DNA of 64,000 bases from Apostichopus japonicus. Taxonomy: Eukaryota > Echinodermata > Holothuroidea > Aspidochirotida > Stichopodidae. The position numbers and the translations under genes are program-made. Positions within the stretch are counted from its first letter, which is position 1. Every line of letters starts with the position of its first letter. The notes beneath the pieces are model-generated. The model saw only the letters and a program-made list of their open reading frames with translations. It did no database searches and was not told where the DNA came from. This document shows, one piece after another, positions 40,677 to 54,693 of this stretch. Where the stretch lies: positions 6,376,001 through 6,440,000 of the forward strand of contig NC_092561.1 of the NCBI RefSeq assembly GCF_037975245.1. The letters are read 5' to 3'.

Positions 40677-43078
40677 TGCGGTTCCCTTGCTGTGAGTACA
40701 AATACGGGTGCAAGGCTCATAGAGCGAGAATATTATATTAGTGTCTACATTTAGATTTGAATACAAAACTCGAGTACAAATCAATGACAACGAATGCGAG
40801 TACAAAGGTGCAATAGAGTATACACTATAATACAAGTGTACAGTCTCAGCTCACGTCTATACACATACGCAAGTGTCTGTATGCAAGTCAAACATCCTAC
40901 TGTAAATCACGTACTGTCACACATGTTTTGTTGACCAGACAATGAATAATGTAACATTACGCTAATAAATGGACTAAAAATGAGTAAACACGTCAAAAAG
41001 AGATAGACAGAAAAAAAAGAACGAAATTTGTCAGGAAAGGGTCGACGATTATTTTTATAATTTGTGGGTGTTTATTGCACTATTAAACTGGTATAATTAT
41101 CTAATTTTATAGTGCAAATTCGTGGGCGTATTGAACTAAATATGTGTTAATGATTCTCCCTTCACACGATATACCCATGGTGTACACCAGATAACTCTTA
41201 TACAAAATTTCTTTCGACAGTAGCTAAAAGTTTGGATTAACCTAAGGGAAGCATTTTGGTATAGCTATATATTATGAGCTGGTTATTGTCGAATAAACCT
41301 ATAATCATTTACTGTCCTTCATCTATATTTGGTATATTTTTGCCGCTGTTCTCTATAAGTGCATGAATGGATCCAATAAGGGGGTTTAGGAGGTCCGTAC
41401 CCCTCCCCACCCCTTCCCCTCGATCTTCGCTTCCCCCGCTGAAAATATTGAGCAAACAACCTAGCTACAAATATATAATTTTGATCATAGCTTGCAAATG
41501 TTTGGTACATATTTGACATTTTAGTAAAAGCTTCGCTCGCTTGTATTGTTTACATTTGACCGATGTTCTTTTATCATCTCCTTCTACCCTCATCCCTAAC
41601 CTCACACCTTCGAGAAGTCCTGGATCAACCTCTGAAGTGCATCACTTGAGAGGGAGAGAGTGAGATGGATAGACGGGCAGATCACCCATAAACTTGGGGG
41701 GATAGTCTCCCTGCTGAAGTGAATATATTGGTTTCATGTTAGCAGGTCATGGAGGGTGCGGGGGAGGGGAGGGGAGGGGGAGGGGAAGGGAGGGAGGGGG
41801 TGGGGAGGGGATAGTGGAATAACCATTTTCACCTTGCTCCCTCAAATCGACTCCCGTGTCTTCTGATTATCTAATAGAGTATAGCTATTGTATTAAGCTA
41901 TATATTTAAATTAACAATATCAATAACTTTAAAGGGGATATAAACGCAATTTGCCAAAGAGACTTTTCAAAAAACGAAAAAGAACAAGCAAAAGCAACAA
42001 CAACAAACAAACAAACTCCAATGCATGGGAAGGAGAACGTTCCTATAGAAAAGACCTAACCTAAATATTCAAGATCTAGTTTCACGTTATAGTTATATAT
42101 TATGTTTGAAGAGCGCCCCTTTCCATTCCTTACCGTGTACTTTCGTAACGATATAGAATATTATGTTGTTTGATTTATCCTGCGAAGCGTATACTTACTT
42201 TCCGTCAGTCCAGAGCGAAAGCGTATCAAAGCTGTGCACGCAGTCAGGCTGTTTGAGACATTTGTTCTTCGTCAATTTGTTATACTTAATTTATGTAGTA
42301 AATGATGGCTTTTGCTGCCTCTTCAATTGATATGTTAAGCAATGAAGAAGTGTTGTTAGTTACAAACTTTAAACTGTTAATTTTGAAGGCAACTTTATGT
42401 ATATATTTATAGGCCTAGACTAAGCCTTGCCTTATTTCGTCGGTTACCCTAAGTTAGTAATTTGGTAAATCAAAGTTATATTTAATTCAAGGGTTGTAAG
42501 ATTGCACCACCCTGCACGAATCAGGTAATATTTATACATATTTGGATAACTTACAAAAACTAAAGAAAAACTAAGATATACCCTGCAATTGTAACTACGT
42601 TTCCTTACATTCGATTTAATCCAACTCACACAATTTTGTGTCCCACAAACTTAATTTAATAACCTATGGTTTTGAAAATGCACTCCTGAAGGTAATGCCT
42701 AATTACACTGTTTTTGAAATATGATATTTTCGATGCAAAATAACCCGTACGAGTCGCTTGATATTTACCCACAATGCATTTGGGACTGAATTGGCTAAGG
42801 CTCTGTGGTTTCTCGCTTCTTTCGTGGAATTGGTATTTGACATAAAAGAAAATCATTAACAGATCGATTGATATGATGACGTCAGATGCAATATCATTAA
42901 ACTTGAAAACAAGAGAGAAATAGAATCATATCTTTATCGTACAAACTGCTATGCGGATGTGCATGGTTTTGACCTTATGATGCAGAATTAGTTCCAGCAA
43001 GTTTGTTGAGCACTTGATACTTCGGTTACGGGAACATCCCTTTAAGCCACGACACCTACGCAACAATTTATCGTTCTT

Positions 43079-43081
<3 letters not shown>
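40677..43081. other. Gene-free stretch with G-quadruplex candidate
   Basis: No gene is supported. The notable feature is the G-rich block at about 41753-41812, with many runs of three or more G separated by single bases. Confidence 0.5.

Positions 43082-43156
<75 letters not shown>
43082..43156. repeat. (AT)n microsatellite
   Basis: About 75 bases of alternating AT with one ACAT interruption near the middle. Confidence 0.95.
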
Positions 43157-43161
<5 letters not shown>

Positions 43162-45764
43162 CAAACATGCACGATAAAAATATAAAAGCTTGATTTTAGA
43201 TAAAAAAAAATTAAAAAAATAAAAATCAGGAATGATAAGTGAAATAGTCTGGACAGGGAGCTCTCTGGTTTGAAAACTCTGTCAAAGTAAATAAAAAGAT
43301 ATATTTGACGGGAAAACAATTTTTTGTTTCCTCAAAAATTTACGATTTTTACGACCTAAGGGACCACGAATATGTTTGGACCACCAAGCTAAACAGCTTG
43401 TATATAGACCCCAGTTGGATCATATATTTAATCAAGGAGTTAATAGTCCAAGGTCATATGAAAGTTACCCGGTGTGGAAATGGTTAGTGTTCTGTTTCCC
43501 TGGTATGCCGAATAAATACCTTTATTCCTACGAAACAGTTATGTTTGTTGGAAATTAATCGCCGTATCAAGGAGAACGTGACGTTTGATTGACATAAGAA
43601 AAATTGCGGGCTTCGTAATTTCATTCAATATGATCCCCCCCCCCCCCCTTTTTTTTTTTTACTAGCAATCCCCACTTGTACTTTATATCCGGGAAAGGTT
43701 GTAAAATATAAAATTTAAAAACTTGAAAGAATAAAACATCCTTGATATTATAGAAATGCAAAAAGCCAGGTTCATTGGGAAGAAAGCAAACTGGGGGAAA
43801 TTTCCAAGAAGGAACCAAAAATTATCTTGTTATCAATTTATCATATTATATACCTTTCTACAAGACATTGAAAGAATTGTAATTTTGATTAATAATATCA
43901 ATATGATTGTGTTTGTATAACCTTTCACCTAGCACGGAATTATAAAATACCGTAGCACCGCCAATAACTTGAAAACCAGCACATTGCCAATATTTTATAT
44001 CTATATATATTTATGTATATATATGAATATATTCTTACTGTTAGAATAATGGTCAAAGATAAAGAGTTTAGAAATCACAAGTAACGAAACATTTTAATGT
44101 TTGATGTTGTCGTTTGTGGACTTCCAGCTTGATTCAGCTTTCAGGGATGTGCTCACGCCGGGAGGCGGCGGGCGGCGGGCGGCGGGCGGCGGGCGGCGGA
44201 CGGCGGGCGGCGGCTGCACCCGATAGTTCTCAATGCCGCCCAGCATAAACAGTTTTTTAAAACATTTCCGACTAGCACCTTTTTATTTATGATTAATTTA
44301 CCAAATTTAAAAATTACCAAAATATGGGTGAATATCTCCTTTCATTATCTGGAATAACCATTGAATAATCAAGCTATATATATTAACTGTACAGCTGGAT
44401 ATATGAATTTAGCATTGATAAGGTGTTACTTGACCAGGGAGAGGAAGAGGGGGGGGGGGAATTTACATGACCAAAATTATTGTAAATGTTGAGATCTAAC
44501 TTTCTGGATAATCAAACGTTATACATTAATACATATCATACATATATTATCTATTAAATCTTCTACCGCAGTATTCTATATAGTTAATGCATACTAATTT
44601 ACGTCTGGAACAAGTAAAAGTTTTTTATTTAAAAAAAAAGGGGGGGGCTGTCGAACCGGAATAATAACATTGATCCGAGGGAATGAATTAGAGCAGGCAA
44701 TGTACTCGAATTTGACTGGAATAAAAATTATTCTTGCGTGAGAGGATAGCAAAACAAAAAATTGTTAGCAAGGATAATATCTCAATTTTTAACGTAGCAA
44801 TTTTTCGTCGCGGAATTCGCCACTGTCGCCAAGTTGTTATCATGCACAGTAGAAATATACAGTATATGGTTTACAGAATTACAAGGGACCGTTTTATGTT
44901 ACTTTATAACACCGATACTGTAGCAGAAACAATGGAATTAGGAGACAAAAAAAATCAGAGATTTTCCAATGAAACTCACTACAATAATATAAACACGCTA
45001 ATATGATTTTCTACCATGATATCTCTGTGTATGTCAATGGTGATAGTCGCTGTCATCACGTTACAAAATTCCTAGACATCAACACGTAACTTAATATCGC
45101 TGTAAGTTTGGTATGAGCTTTCGAACCGATGGTTTATTTTCAAAACAAAAGTGAGATTAACCAAACCCCGTAAACAAGTGTGAGGTCGCATAACCCATTA
45201 ATCTATATATGAGTTAAAACGTATTGATCTGTATATGATAGGTTTTCATAGCCTATGTTTTACAAGATTGATAGATTATGGTCTACTTGGGTGGAGTGAG
45301 TTTGATGATTCTGAAGTTGAAGTTGAAGTTAGCGAGGGTTGTCATCCTTTCGGATTTTTAATGCAAGTCGGATTGTTGTTTAATACGTTCAAATTCTAAA
45401 TGGACGATGACTGGTGAATCCGATTTTAATTTAAAGTGGATCATAGTGGTGATCTTCCATATGAAAGACACATTGAAAGAAACATTTTTTTTTGGGGGGG
45501 GGGGTCTTTTAAGTTATCCTTATTAATTGAAATAAATCTTGGCTGATAAAGATAATGTCAAGCATTATTTTGGTAGTTTAGTATCACGATATATTAACCA
45601 TTCAATCTCTCAAAATACCTGCTTTCAGAGGGATATTTTGGTGGCTGAAGTTCATCAGTATTATAACAACTTTTGCTGACTTTTTTATCTACATCTTTGG
45701 GTCAAAACCACGCCCTAAAAGAGCTTTTTTTTGGGGGGGGCGGTGGGGGCGGAGCCTGATGGCC
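43157..45764. other. Gene-free stretch with GC minisatellite
   Basis: No gene is supported. It contains the GGCGGGC array at 44160-44215 and poly-G/C runs at 43633-43647, 44450-44459 and 45496-45504. A 90-codon frame at 44734-45006 starts at GTG and has no recognisable domain. Confidence 0.45.
44160..44215. repeat. GGCGGGC 7-bp minisatellite
   Basis: About seven units of GGCGGGC, with one GGCGGAC variant, in otherwise AT-rich DNA. It could form G-quadruplexes on this strand. Confidence 0.9.
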
Positions 45765-46490
45765 GTGTGACAACTTGATCATGACGAAGGTGTCAGCCCC
45801 ATGTCGGCGAGACCGTGACCATTGTGATCATGACAATGGTGTCAGCCCCAGTACCCTAACTTTGGAACTGTGATCAATCACGTGATCAAGGCAGGCGGCC
45901 ATGCTTCAGTCAGCCCAGTTTCCTTACGTCATAACTGTGACACGTGATCATGACTATGGCGTCAGCCCCAGTACCCTTACTATGGAACTGTGATCAATCA
46001 CGTGATCAAGACAGCCGGCCATGCTGCAGTCAGCCCAGTCTCCTGACTGTGACACGTGATCATGACTATGGCGTCAGCCCCAGTACCCTTACTATGGAAC
46101 TGTGATCAATCATGTGATCAGTGCAGGCGGCAATGCTGCAGTCAGCTCAGTCTCCTTACGTCATGACTGTGGCACGTGATCATGACAATGGTGTCAGCCC
46201 CAGTACCCTTACTTTGTAACTGTGATAGATCACGTGATCAGTGCAGGCGGCAATGCTGCAGTCAGCCCAGTCTCCTTACGTCATGACTGTGGCACGTGAT
46301 CATGACAATGGCGTCAGCCCCGGTACCCTTACTTTCGAACTGTGATCAATCACGTGATCAGTGCAGGTGGCCATGCTGCAGTCAGCCCAGTTTTCTTACG
46401 TCATGACTGTGACACGTGATCATGACGATATTGTCAGCCTGGTTTCTTACTTCGAGTCTGCGACCATGTGATCATGACTGTAGTTCGTCA
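45765..46490. repeat. 120-bp tandem array built of ~60-bp half-units with E-boxes
   Basis: GTCAGCCCC recurs at 45841, 45961, 46073, 46193 and 46313 (degenerate at 45793 and 46433), giving a 120-base period; one unit is 112 because eight bases, TACGTCAT, are missing. Each unit consists of two related halves, both starting GTCAGCC and both centred on CACGTG. Perfect CACGTG occurs nine times: 45879, 45941, 45999, 46053, 46173, 46231, 46293, 46351 and 46413. Two further positions carry CATGTG. Each full unit also has TTACGTCA, a CRE-like site. No coding frame. Confidence 0.9.
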
Positions 46491-49202
46491 AGTGCAGTGT
46501 ATTATATAATAGGTCGATGATACCATAGCACACAGAAGGACGAAATGTATAGTTAGTTTATATACGGTAACCCTTTGTGTGAAATAGCCTACAAAACACA
46601 TGCACTTGTGATACACATTCAAAGGGGAAAACAACTGTGTTACTCAACTTGCTCAAACGTTTCCTTTCTTATTCAAATGAGTTCTTGCTTGCGTGTGAAG
46701 TTTCACAAATCTTGGAATTTGAACCTGTGGTAAGGTCAACCAATTGAATGACAAATATTTTCGGAGTTGTTGAAAGTAAAAAAAAAAAAACCTTCCTGTC
46801 AAACAGTCTATCGATTATATTGGGACGCATATTTTCTTCCTTTCTTATATTTCTTTGAGCGACTTTTAAGGAAAGAAAAGTCAAGGGATCCAATGTTATA
46901 GTCTACAAAAAGTTTATTTTCATCAACCTTGATATTTCGTTTGTAGATTGACAGCCATGTTTATAGTTAAATTATTTCCGATTCAGTTTGACAATAAGAT
47001 TAAAGTTTGACTTTATAGGCACAAATTAATTTTGATTTGTCAGTAGACCGTTAAAAACACAGACAATGCTATTCTCGTTCGGGTAAAATTTATATATCAC
47101 TTCTAAGTTTTTGTTTGTTTGTAATATGACCCTTTAAACATCTGAGGTTCATCAATTAATTAAAGCGACTGGACCACGTAGTTTAATACACAGATCAAAG
47201 AGTCAGTTCCTCAGGTGCAACACAAAACTCTATGTGAAATGGAAGTTAACATCGAATCTCAAACAACATGCATGTTTTCCGCAAAGCATTGTAAATTGCG
47301 TACTGAATTGCATGCAAGTTTGCGCTGTTGTTTAGATGCGACAAGAAATGCGAGTTTTAGAGTTGTATCAGAGTTATAGAGTATGTAGAGTTGTAGGTAA
47401 ACATTAACAGTTAGGCCTACACATATGAACAAACGCCATCATCAATGTAGCCTTAAAGGAGCACTCCAGACATTATAAAGTATTATAAACCCGGATTAGA
47501 TATACAAATACTACCTGATTAGTAGCACTCACTTATTTTTGTTTTCGCCGTGAACTATGACATTAAGAATAAATGTCTAATGGTTCAGGTAACAGTTTGA
47601 ATGCCTATACATCACTGTAACGAGTGACATATTTATGTTGTGACCTATCAAAGGGATCAACAAGTCACCCGGGTGTTCTGCGCTTGCGCAATACATCAGA
47701 TGCGTAAAATGACATTAACGTACTGCTTGGTATATCTTACACGAAAGTTGTTGTTGATTGTTTACTGTTCATTTTTATGAATTTCACCAGACGGCATATT
47801 CCGAAAATTGATACACTTTAGGGTAATACGCCCGAATCGATTAGGTTAACTGGTATTGTAAATTCAATGTTTTCGTAAAACAAAGAAAACAATAGTGGGC
47901 GATATTTCCATGTAAAATGCCTGGAATGTGACAAATGTATATAATATCGTGACATCTAGTAGGTGTGAAGAAAATATCTTTTCATAATTCGAAGCTAAAC
48001 TACAAACAGATGTCCACGAAACACGTGTATTCAGTTCAACTGTTTCTCTTGTCTATCCTCCCCACCCACCCCACCCACCCCACCCACCCCACCCTCCTCC
48101 AAAAGAAGAAAAGGAACGAAGCCATTGAAGACAATGTTTGCTTTTTTTTTCACGATATGTTTTTTTTTTACGTCCCACCCTTCAAACCTGTTCATCATCT
48201 GTCTACCCAACAGTTTTTCGACGAATAATAGTTGATGACACTTGGTTCCGAGAAAAACAAAGACAATGATTTGACTGCGATTGTTTCATCAATCCTTTTG
48301 TTATAATTGCGTTCTGCTGTAATAACTCGCTGGGGAGTATGTGAGGCAAATTTTTCTATCATTTTTAAGCGGAGCCTACTTGCCGCTGTTCTTTAAAGTG
48401 CCGTTCACTCCCTCTGTTAATACTACACACCATTCTCTGTTGCAGGGCCGTAGAACACGGAGAGGGGGTGTGGGGGGGGGTGGTGTTTTCTTCTTCAATA
48501 TATATAGATGACAAAAAAAGGAGATTAATGATGACTTCGTCATCTCAGTGTCAACCCAACATAATAAATGCTATTGTTATATATATGGGCCAATATATAG
48601 AGATATTTACCTTCAATATTTAATATATTTTGCTTATAAGCGGGAGGCCAAACCTGGCTCCCAGCGATCACAAAGGGTTGACTTTGATGTACCCTACTAT
48701 GTCATCCAATCATGAGCTTTCATTTGTAATAACATACGTCAGACCCCCAGCATAGTAACACAAAGTAACATAAAGTAACACCTTAAACAATCAAAAACAT
48801 TTTTTCAACACGAAGATGTGAAAATAAATATAACACCAATGAACTTTTACATCAAAACAATTCATCCATGACGTAGGTTGACTACGAAACCATTTCTAAC
48901 TTTGCGGTACATTTTTGAGGTACAGGTCAACTAACATTATGAATTCTATTATATTATTCTCGGGTTATTTTTTTTTTTGCTTTGCTATTATTCTCCAACA
49001 ATTTTTGTTTGTTTTTTGTTTTTTTGTTTTTTGTGCCGAGATGTAAACAAATCGATGAATAGTTACACGATCTAGCAGAACCATGCATTCTTTAAAAACT
49101 CGGTTCAAGTGTATTTTGTCATTAAAGCTAGTATAACCCAACCTGGTTTTTATGTATAATAGTGTTGCCACAGAGAGCGCATATACTAGAGCTCATATAC
49201 AG
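46491..49202. other. Gene-free stretch
   Basis: No gene is supported. A CCCCACCCA repeat lies at about 48058-48095, and a poly-G-rich patch at 48463-48485. TTAAAGGAGCACTCCAG at about 47453 resembles a TTAA-type transposon terminus, but no partner end is visible. Confidence 0.45.
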
Positions 49203-49456
49203 AGCTAGGAGAGTTAGCTCAGTGGTTAACGCCGGTACCTTCCAATCATAAGGTCCCCGGTTCGAGTCACTCCAAGATCAATGTATGTCGTCCAGTTACA
49301 GAGTTGTTGACAGTTGACAATTCATAATCATGGACGTTAAATATGAACGTAAGAGACTGGCTTAGGTCAGCTTGCGGCTTTGACAAGCCAATGAGGCTTC
49401 TTCGTGAGTTCCTGCTTGCAGGAGGATCTAAAATACATACATACAAATACATATCG
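49203..49456 (+). mobile_element. tRNA-derived SINE (family 1), nearly full length
   Basis: The 5' part contains an A-box (TAGCTCAGTGG at about 49215) and a B-box (GGTTCGAGTC at about 49259), spaced as in a tRNA promoter for RNA polymerase III. The anticodon and T stems do not pair properly, so this is not a functional tRNA gene. A unique body follows. The 3' tail holds the hairpin TCCTGCTTGCAGGA and ends in an ACATACATAC tract. The tail is shared with 8739-8806, which supports a mobile family. Such SINEs depend on a partner LINE for reverse transcription; none is present here. Confidence 0.75.
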
Positions 49457-52321
49457 GCGACCCCCATACATGCACGAAAACCGATAGAGCATACATGGGA
49501 TAACTACACCAACAATACGAGTATGAGTTACAATCAAAGTACCAACGAGAACAAGGATATTGATGTATTTTATACCCTAAAGACACTTGTTGTGACATTA
49601 CCCTACCCCCCAACCCCCCCCCCCCCCCACACACACACACACTAACACGCCTACCCACGCAAATATTTTGAGGCCCAAAGAATTTATTTGAATTCTATCA
49701 CTACTTTTTGCTTTGGTCAACTGATTTGATGCGTTTGGAGGAAATATTTCAGTGGTTGCTTCGAGACACATTAGCCCCATGGGCATTATCATCGGACCAC
49801 CCCCCCCCCACCCACCCCCCTCGGTTTCTCGTGAGGATTTTGTTTGCACCTGCCGATTGAACAGTTATGTCCTATTTCTTTCTTCCCTGGTGTACAGGGG
49901 CAAATATGGTGTGTGGGGTGGGTGTATCACCTCCCTCCCCCGCCTTAGTCGGACTTAAATCGGTGACAAGTCGGTCCCTACATTGCAACTTAGCTTCGAA
50001 CCCGCACCTAGGTTGTATACATTTCGCCCAAATTTAAATTCCTCTCACAAATGTATCTCTGTGCTTTGCTAAAGCTTCCGTAGGTTTTCTCCACCTGAAC
50101 TCCGACCACCAGGGGCTTTGAAATGCATTCAGAGAATTTGTATACCCCACTCCCTCATTAGTATTGTTGTGTTTTAAACTCACTACGAGAGAACAATAAA
50201 TATCTAAAAACCTGCCCTGCGTCTTCCTGGGCTGGCTTCGTCCCTGGACCCCCAATAAGGCCCTGCGATACATTCACGAGAAGTTTAGTTAATCCTCTTT
50301 CTGACATGTGTGTTTTCTTAAACTGCCGCTTCTGTTGTTTTACTTTTCGAAATGTTGCTCGGTCATTCACTGAAGTCGGTTTAAAAAAAAAAGAAGAAAG
50401 TTGCTAGTCGGTCTCGAAATAGCTCTGCAACCCACCTTTAAAGATAGCGAATGTACGCTGTTGGGTGTGTCTAAGTGTTTTCGTGTTTCGGTTGCATCTG
50501 AAGAACTGACCTAACCGTCTGTGCATGCAAAAATGAATAACTCCCTGGTGCGATAGAGTAAATGGGCCAGCCACCAGTTGATTGGCGAGCTTTTCTTTTT
50601 TGGTACTGTCAGTAAAACAAATTTAACAAACACACAAATGTCAAGCTGATATATATATAAGTGTAACGTGCACAAATATGGAAGTTGTATTGGCAGTCTA
50701 TTCGTTTCAGATCCGGAGGGGGGAAAATCCTATTGATTTGATTCTATGGGCCTACATGTTTAGGGAACGCCTACTAACACGCGTTTCAGGGCTATATGAC
50801 TAAACATTTCTTACTGATCACTTCCAAGTATTTTTTTTAAATATTTTTTTTGTTAGTGTGTGTGGAAATTCACAATACAACTGTGTCATCCTATTATCAA
50901 CAATAAACTAGTGCTCACTGCCAAGTTAGAAGTGTCATTGATCGGTTATATTTTCTTAACAACCTCCAAGCACGTGCAGACAATGCAAAATAAACTGACT
51001 GGCATAACTCGATGTATAAAGAATTTATTAAGCTCTCAAAAAAATGAATGCCTTTTTTTCGGTTAATCATCAAGGTATATTGTGTAAAATCGCCTGTGGT
51101 CTGTAGCGTGACGAGAGTCTGGACAACAAGGTTTTACCAAAAAGGCAAATGACCTAGTTACGACTGAAAGAAAATAACTAAGAACTGGAACGCTTTGTGG
51201 CTTTAGAAGCTAAGGTATTTTAGACTTTCGTCACCTACTGAATATTCATCATAACTCAAGATAGGTGCATTATATCATCCATAAGCCTCGCTAGAAAATA
51301 TCTATGGAACAAAAAACATTGTCTTGTTTCAGAAGAATATTTGGGAGGACGTGTGTGTTTGTTTATGTTCATGAAAATGTACTTTCTGTATAGGATACAT
51401 CCCTTACAATTATTGACTGTTATAATCACTTTGGATTATACGGTGACTGATAAGTTCCATCTTATTATCACAGGTTAGGGCCTAAATTTGAAATGAATTA
51501 AAAAAAAGCAAATTTTAAAACATTGACTACCTTGAAGGAACAGTGTATTTTCTATGAACCAAAGAACACAGTGTACTTCGTATATATATATTCTTTAGGA
51601 ACAAGAACATTTCCTATGGATCGATTCGCGAGCCGGAGGGTTATCGAAAATTGGGTATTGGCTCGGTTCCAGTGTCAACTATCGGCCTGCAATACACGTG
51701 GGAAAAGGAAGAGAAAAGATTGTTTTTAAGTTCCATTTGTTTACCCGATCGAATGTTTGTTTTCATTTTACAACATGTGGAACATTGTGTTTCAAAGAAC
51801 ATTCATTAATCCATTCGTAAACTGATCGTGCATTGCATTGACCAATAGCATGCTAGAGTAAATTCATTTTTTTCAACTCTTGTTCTGTTCTATAGGCCAA
51901 TACTCAATCTAGTCCGAACGCATGATCTAGTTTTAACTTCGTCCTGAAGTCCCCTCTCGTACTGAGTTCAACCTCTCGATCGATAAGTCAAACCCCATTG
52001 TAAACACTGCCCATACCATCAAAAAAAAAATCAGGCCACAAATGCTAATGCATATGCTAATGAGATGATTAGCATTAATTAGCATAATTATTGCTCTGAA
52101 AAGGTAAAGTATGGTTACAAGTATAACGTGCTGCATGTGTCCCCGGGTTGCTTTTCCCGTAATAGTTTTCATGCCTCTCCCGCCTTGTCAAAACAATATT
52201 GCCACGGATCATAAATCACATGTCGAAGAGAGATGTGCTGTTGTAACCGCGGCTAACGTAGAATTTGTCAACAGGTTGAAATACCTCCATGAACTGTATT
52301 GACTGTGTATTGGAATTCGAA
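49457..52321. other. Gene-free stretch
   Basis: No gene is supported. A poly-C run followed by an AC repeat lies at 49615-49642, and C-rich patches at 49799-49820. Short frames here are chance. Confidence 0.45.
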
Positions 52322-52470
52322 CGTGCTACACCACACAATTATTGTATCCCAATTCTCTCGACAGGATAAATATATATATATATATATATACTTAATATAT
52401 ATTTAATGAACTAATATGAAGATGGTGCTACACCACACAATTATTATCTCAATGCTCTCGACAGGGTGTA

Positions 52471-52523
<53 letters not shown>

Positions 52524-52556
52524 AATATATACTTAATGAACTAATATGAAGATGGT
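52322..52556. repeat. Tandem duplication with embedded AT tracts
   Basis: Two copies share GTGCTACACCACACAATTAT, a CTCTCGACAGG block, an (AT)n tract (short in the first copy, about 50 bases in the second) and CTTAATGAACTAATATGAAG. They differ mainly in AT-tract length. Confidence 0.9.
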
Positions 52557-54147
52557 GGGAAGGGAATTCCGGTGTCCCGGATCCCTCCAACCCCTACCCT
52601 CGGCGCATCCTATTTTGGTCCCAGTATTGGGAGCGAAATTTAATACGTTAATATTAATGCGTATACATCTGTTGTATGAGTTGAGTATACGCGGGACTGT
52701 TCGCAACTATAAGTTCAGCCTGGTAGTCGTTTGAAGTCGAGTCATATTTCGGAGATACTGACAAACTGTCTACTAAAACCCATCTGTGAACATTTTATGA
52801 TACATCTCAGATGTTTCTCAATTGTCGTAAATATCATCGGATGAACATGCGATGATGAGTTAACACAACATTACGAATTCTTTCAAGTCGTACTTGTAAA
52901 ATATGACAAACGGCGTATACTACATGGTTTATGATTATCAGAGCGGCATGTGTGTACGTGTATATATATGTGTGTCTGCGTATTAGCCAAAACAAAAACG
53001 ACACGAATTTCAGTATAGCTATATATACTCTAAAGAGGCGAAGAAAAACTAGTTTCATCTGGAGGTCGGACCCAAACTTCGAGGGGCAGGGCGGGGGGGG
53101 GGGGGCGGAGGAAATTGTGACTTTCATTTGAATGGCCAAAGCACCAACATACCTCAAGAAATGCCCACAAAGTTTATCCTCGTGTCCATTCTTGGAACGA
53201 AACGGCACTTTGTATAGTAACATTTTTCCTCAATTCACGACAAAAGAATGCTCTGTAAATAACAACAAACAACAAGAAGAAGAAGATACTTTTCATGAAA
53301 ACGAGAGGGGCAAGAGACGTTTCCTTGGTGCCTCGGCTCCGTCGCCTCTGCTATTTTGTTCGTGTAGCAAGATCGACAGTTTAAATGTCAAATGGGTTTC
53401 CCTTCCATCTACACACCCTACCCCCCCCCCCCCCCCCCCCCCGCTTTCCGAGCGGAATGCAAACGAAATGAAAATCTCTGTTGTTGTTTTTGCTGTTTTC
53501 TGCTTCTTCTTTAGAGTTCAATTCTAGTCAGTCTATAAACAGTTTTTATTTTCATGTACGCCGGGTATTAGCTCAATATAGGGAATGACTTATATTAAAC
53601 TTGTTCCAAGTCCATACAACTGTTGAAATTTTACTAGTGACTCGAGCCGTCACAGCACTGCTTTAAAGTCATACTTCAGTCGTTTTGAAATATATACAGT
53701 AAACCTAATAACTGGTTTTATTGCACATTTTAACGAGGATGTTCAAACGTTTATTCTCCCCTTCTGTATGTGGTTACGTGACCGGAAACACATAACAGAC
53801 AGGCTGGGCTATTTTCAGAACGATTACCACCGTCTTCTTCAACAAAGCAATTTTTTTTTACTATGCATTTAAGTGATTGAAAACAACTTGCAGTGCGTGT
53901 ACATATATATATATACCACTGTATATCAAAAGCAAGTTATACGCTTGCGCAGACGTATATACTTGGCTGCCGTGTTAAGACCATGGTAAACCTGTGGCTG
54001 TGTTACAACATTTCTTATACAAACCATCCTGCCCAAACTGTTAATATACTATGACGTAAGAAATCTTCGCGCGTATATCATAATTTATTAAATTATACCC
54101 GAGACTGATTGTCTCGGTTAAACGGTTTATGATTCGTCCGTTTATTA
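52557..54147. other. Gene-free flank of the retrotransposon
   Basis: A G-run is at 53093-53105 and a 22-base poly-C at 53421-53442. The ATG-started 131-codon frame at 53132-53527 crosses the poly-C run (proline stretch) and has no recognisable domain, so I do not call it a gene. Confidence 0.45.
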
Positions 54148-54152
54148 CTGAA
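54148..54152. repeat. Target-site duplication CTGAA (left)
   Basis: CTGAA directly precedes the 5' LTR and is repeated at 63438-63442 directly after the 3' LTR. A 5-base duplication is usual for Ty3/Gypsy integrases. Confidence 0.92.
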
Positions 54153-54693
54153 TGTCACATTAGAATAGTATAATTTAGTTAATTTGTATTTGTATGACAG
54201 AACAAGTCAATCTGTCAGCTGTTTATTTTAGAAAGTTTTTTTTTTAGTAACTTTTACTTTAGTCAATGCTGGTTGTTGTTGATGTTGGAAAGTAGTATCC
54301 AAGGATGTAGGACAATTTACATAAACCCTAATCCCTCTATTCACTACAAAAATACAAGGTAGCATAATTGAGTATGTATACAAAAGAAACATCACCAGGT
54401 CAGGGCATAGTATAATAATACAAAGGTACAGGGTAGCATAGCATAGCTAGTGCACACAAAAGAAACCTACCAGGGCAGGACATATTCAAGATGACAATGT
54501 ATTGTATTGCCAAGTTATGCAAATTGATGCACTAGTAATTACGTGTGACATCACATCCAGCCAGTAAAGTGAGTGTTGGATAAGATTTTTATTCACTCTC
54601 CAAAATACCATCATCGGATTGAGTCCTGCTATATCTCTTAGCTGAAAAAGACGGAGCTACAATATTGTGATTTTCATATCATGGGGCACAGGA

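Noticed and set aside
49213-49271. Possible tRNA gene
   Set aside because: A- and B-box match, but the stems do not pair and the anticodon loop is abnormal; a tRNA-derived SINE explains it better.
53132-53527. 131-codon ATG frame
   Set aside because: It crosses a 22-base poly-C run and shows no domain, coding bias or splice context.
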